Positions 50,644-52,276 of a stretch of DNA of 52,276 nt are shown one piece after another. This DNA is from Desulfobacterales bacterium (GTDB lineage: Bacteria; Desulfobacterota; Desulfobacteria; Desulfobacterales; JARGFK01). Position 1 is the stretch's first letter. Every line of letters starts with the position of its first letter. The stretch is from NCBI GenBank assembly GCA_029211065.1, contig JARGFK010000020.1:1-52276 (forward strand), given 5' to 3'. The notes under the pieces are model-generated. The model had not been told where the DNA came from, did no database searches, and worked only from the letters and a program-made list of their open reading frames with translations. The position numbers were made by a program, and so were the translations under genes.

Positions 50644-52276
50644 TTAGAATACAATCAAATGTGACTTGCCGGATAGACATCCGTTTTTGAACTCCGGTGT
50701 GATAATCTTTTTTTCCTCAAAATATCTTTTGGCACCCGTATGCAGCGGGATCGTAACGCCCCGCAGAGAATTCTTGAAACAGTACTCGGCGCCGGCAGGG
50801 TGCTCTTCGGCTATTTCATCCGTATGTTCCAAAATAGATTTTACAACCGAATAAACGGCGTCTTCACCGACTTCTTTATGTGTAATCAGGATGCAGGGGA
50901 CGCCAAGGGTCGGGATACTTACGTTCTGTTGCGGATAGGTATTCGGTGATATCGCAGAATAAGTCCAGTAGGGACACTGCTCAATGATATCATGCAACTT
51001 TTCAGTTTCGATGGGAAGAAATGAGATAGCGGTTTTTTTAGAAAATGCCGAAAGGGCGCTGCTCGCACCGCCGGACAAATAAAAAACCGCATCGATCTTG
51101 TCTTCATTCAAAGCTTCAATCGCATTGGAAATGGATAAAATTTGGGGCATTATATCGGTTTCGGCTATATCGTAACTCTCCAGAACAATCCGCGAAACCC
51201 ACTGGCTATCCCCGCCGGTTGCCCCTAAAGCTATTTTTTTACCTTTAAGATCTCCTATCGTTTCAATTTTATTTTTCTTCAAGGCAAAAATCTGTATGTC
51301 TAATTGATGCGCACCGCATACAGCCCGAATATTTGAGTAACTTTCCGCAAATTCACGACTCCCCCGATATGCATTAATTGCGACGTCGGATTGTGTTATG
51401 CCGAGTGCGATTCGTTTTTGTCCTGTAAGGATGACGTTCTCTATCCCGCCACCGGTGAGTTCAGCTTTGGCTTTAAGCCAGCTATATCGGTTGATTACCT
51501 TGGACAAAGCACTGCCCACAGAGAAAAACGTTCCAGCGACACTTCCGGTCCCCAGGGCGTCACAATAGATAATGAGGTCGGCCATTCTCTGTGATTGAAC
51601 ATCTTGAATGTGTTCTTCCATGATCCGGCGGGCTTTTTCATTGTTTTTGTTCTTGATCGCCTCGAAAATCTGCTGATGATAATTGCGCGCCTTTTCGATC
51701 CCTCCGGGCATGCGTTGGGTTAAATTTTCATGAAAAAGAAGCAGCTCATTTAAAATATTCAACAGTTCCTGCAATACCAAATTTTTGCCGGCCTTCGCGA
51801 TACAGCTATGGAACTCAACATCCTTTCTTAAAAAAGCTTCTGTATTGTTTTCTTTAAGCGCAGTGTCCATTGCCTGCAGCAGAGATTCAAGCTCCTTGAA
51901 GTCCTGCGCGTCCCCTCTTTCAACGGCATTGGCTACTGTAATGGATTCAATATATTTTCTGGCCTCAAACAGATCAGATAAAGTCGTCCCTTTGGTGATC
52001 AGCCGTGGCGATAGAATTTTAAGGTAATTTGAAATCTGAGGTGTGGCGACAATGGTCCCGAGACCATGTTTTATACGAATTATTCCCTTAGCAGAGAGCT
52101 GTTGAAGACCCTCTCTTAATGAAGCTTTGCTGACCCCCAGCTCTTGGGTAAGTTCTTCGTGGGAAGGAAGTTTATCACCTTCTTTAAGATTCATTTCCAG
52201 GGTGCTGTCAAGTTTTTTGTGTAAAATTTTTATCAGCCAGTTTTTTGAAGAATGGCAGATTCTTGCGCACTTTTCC
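50644..52276 (-). CDS. GntR/FCD regulator fused to a TAXI solute-binding domain (5' partial)
   Basis: The frame runs from the stop at 50644 past the first in-frame ATG (52194) to the window edge; residues before that ATG (NWLIKILHKKLDSTLE) look like the first GntR helix, so the true start is probably outside. Counted from 52194: GntR winged helix 1-50 (DKLPSHEELTQELGVSKASLREGLQQL), FCD domain about 70-203 with metal-site residues D125, H129, H173 and H195, then a complete TAXI-family binding domain 207-505 (LGTGSVAGTFFSVGSAL, LTGGGIENVILTG, IALGITQSDVAINAYRG, DLKGKKIALGATGGDSQWV, IPLHTGAKRYFEEK). No signal peptide, so cytoplasmic. It heads the TRAP operon. Domain calls firm; the fusion is unusual. 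Confidence 0.9.
   Translation of the reverse strand, partial: EKCARICHSSKNWLIKILHKKLDSTLEMNLKEGDKLPSHEELTQELGVSKASLREGLQQLSAKGIIRIKHGLGTIVATPQISNYLKILSPRLITKGTTLSDLFEARKYIESITVANAVERGDAQDFKELESLLQAMDTALKENNTEAFLRKDVEFHSCIAKAGKNLVLQELLNILNELLLFHENLTQRMPGGIEKARNYHQQIFEAIKNKNNEKARRIMEEHIQDVQSQRMADLIIYCDALGTGSVAGTFFSVGSALSKVINRYSWLKAKAELTGGGIENVILTGQKRIALGITQSDVAINAYRGSREFAESYSNIRAVCGAHQLDIQIFALKKNKIETIGDLKGKKIALGATGGDSQWVSRIVLESYDIAETDIMPQILSISNAIEALNEDKIDAVFYLSGGASSALSAFSKKTAISFLPIETEKLHDIIEQCPYWTYSAISPNTYPQQNVSIPTLGVPCILITHKEVGEDAVYSVVKSILEHTDEIAEEHPAGAEYCFKNSLRGVTIPLHTGAKRYFEEKKIITPEFKNGCLSGKSHLIVF

Noticed and set aside
1-52276. CRISPR arrays, tRNA and rRNA genes
   Set aside because: No regularly spaced direct repeats of CRISPR length and no tRNA or rRNA signature were recognised on either strand; a dedicated tRNA/Rfam scan could still find short RNAs.

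Overview
The window looks like chromosomal DNA of a strictly anaerobic bacterium, most likely a sulfate-reducing or syntrophic member of the Desulfobacterota. This is inferred from gene content: a flavodiiron protein, several molybdenum hydroxylases with a YqeB-type selenium-Mo accessory protein, prFMN-type UbiD decarboxylases, a TRAP transporter, beta-oxidation genes, and a CxxC tail common on deltaproteobacterial sensor proteins. No rRNA, tRNA or CRISPR array was recognised.

Layout. (1) 0.15-2.8 kb, minus: yqeB-like protein, a molybdopterin-binding (MoeA/MoaB fold) protein and a PadR regulator. (2) 3.1-9.5 kb, plus: a DMSO-reductase-superfamily molybdoenzyme, a DUF1846 protein, an alpha/beta hydrolase and an SLC13-type permease. 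(3) 9.5-30.4 kb, minus: a 20-kb catabolic island with a PrpF-family isomerase, an orotate-phosphoribosyltransferase-like protein, three xanthine-dehydrogenase-family Mo subunits sharing one 2Fe-2S and one FAD subunit, a class II aldolase, a 4,5-dihydroxyphthalate-decarboxylase-like protein, two UbiD decarboxylases, a cupin, a C45 (penicillin acyltransferase-like) Ntn hydrolase, a cyclic amidohydrolase and a LacI regulator with a perfect 22-bp operator. The set fits stepwise hydroxylation, decarboxylation and ring opening of an aromatic or N-heteroaromatic acid. The substrate is unknown. (4) 30.6-33.6 kb: a mobile-element scar with an integron-integrase C-terminal remnant, a RHH/RelE toxin-antitoxin pair with its own promoter, a truncated IS91-type transposase, a REP-like inverted repeat and a frameshifted membrane protein gene. 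(5) 33.6-42.4 kb, plus: housekeeping and stress genes (SRPBCC protein, flavodiiron protein, SDR, nitronate monooxygenase-like protein, GNAT, DUF2721, HAD, aminotransferase, FKBP peptidyl-prolyl isomerase, a small HTH protein and a small Cys-rich protein). (6) 43.1-46.8 kb, plus: a beta-oxidation pair (3-hydroxyacyl-CoA dehydrogenase/enoyl-CoA hydratase fusion plus thiolase) behind TetR-type palindromes. (7) 46.9-52.3 kb, minus: a TRAP transporter operon (DctM, DctQ, DctP) with a sugar-isomerase-like TIM barrel, headed by an unusual regulator.

The most novel single object is that regulator (50644 to the window edge). One uninterrupted frame joins a GntR winged helix and an FCD domain to a complete TAXI-type solute-binding domain that has no signal peptide. 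It appears to be a transporter-type binding protein reused as the sensor of a cytoplasmic repressor, and it sits in the operon of a TRAP transporter. The second is the island of region 3, whose longer internal gaps carry palindromic repeats. One of these is a ~230-bp foldback bounded by TTAA, lying between the FeS and FAD subunit genes.
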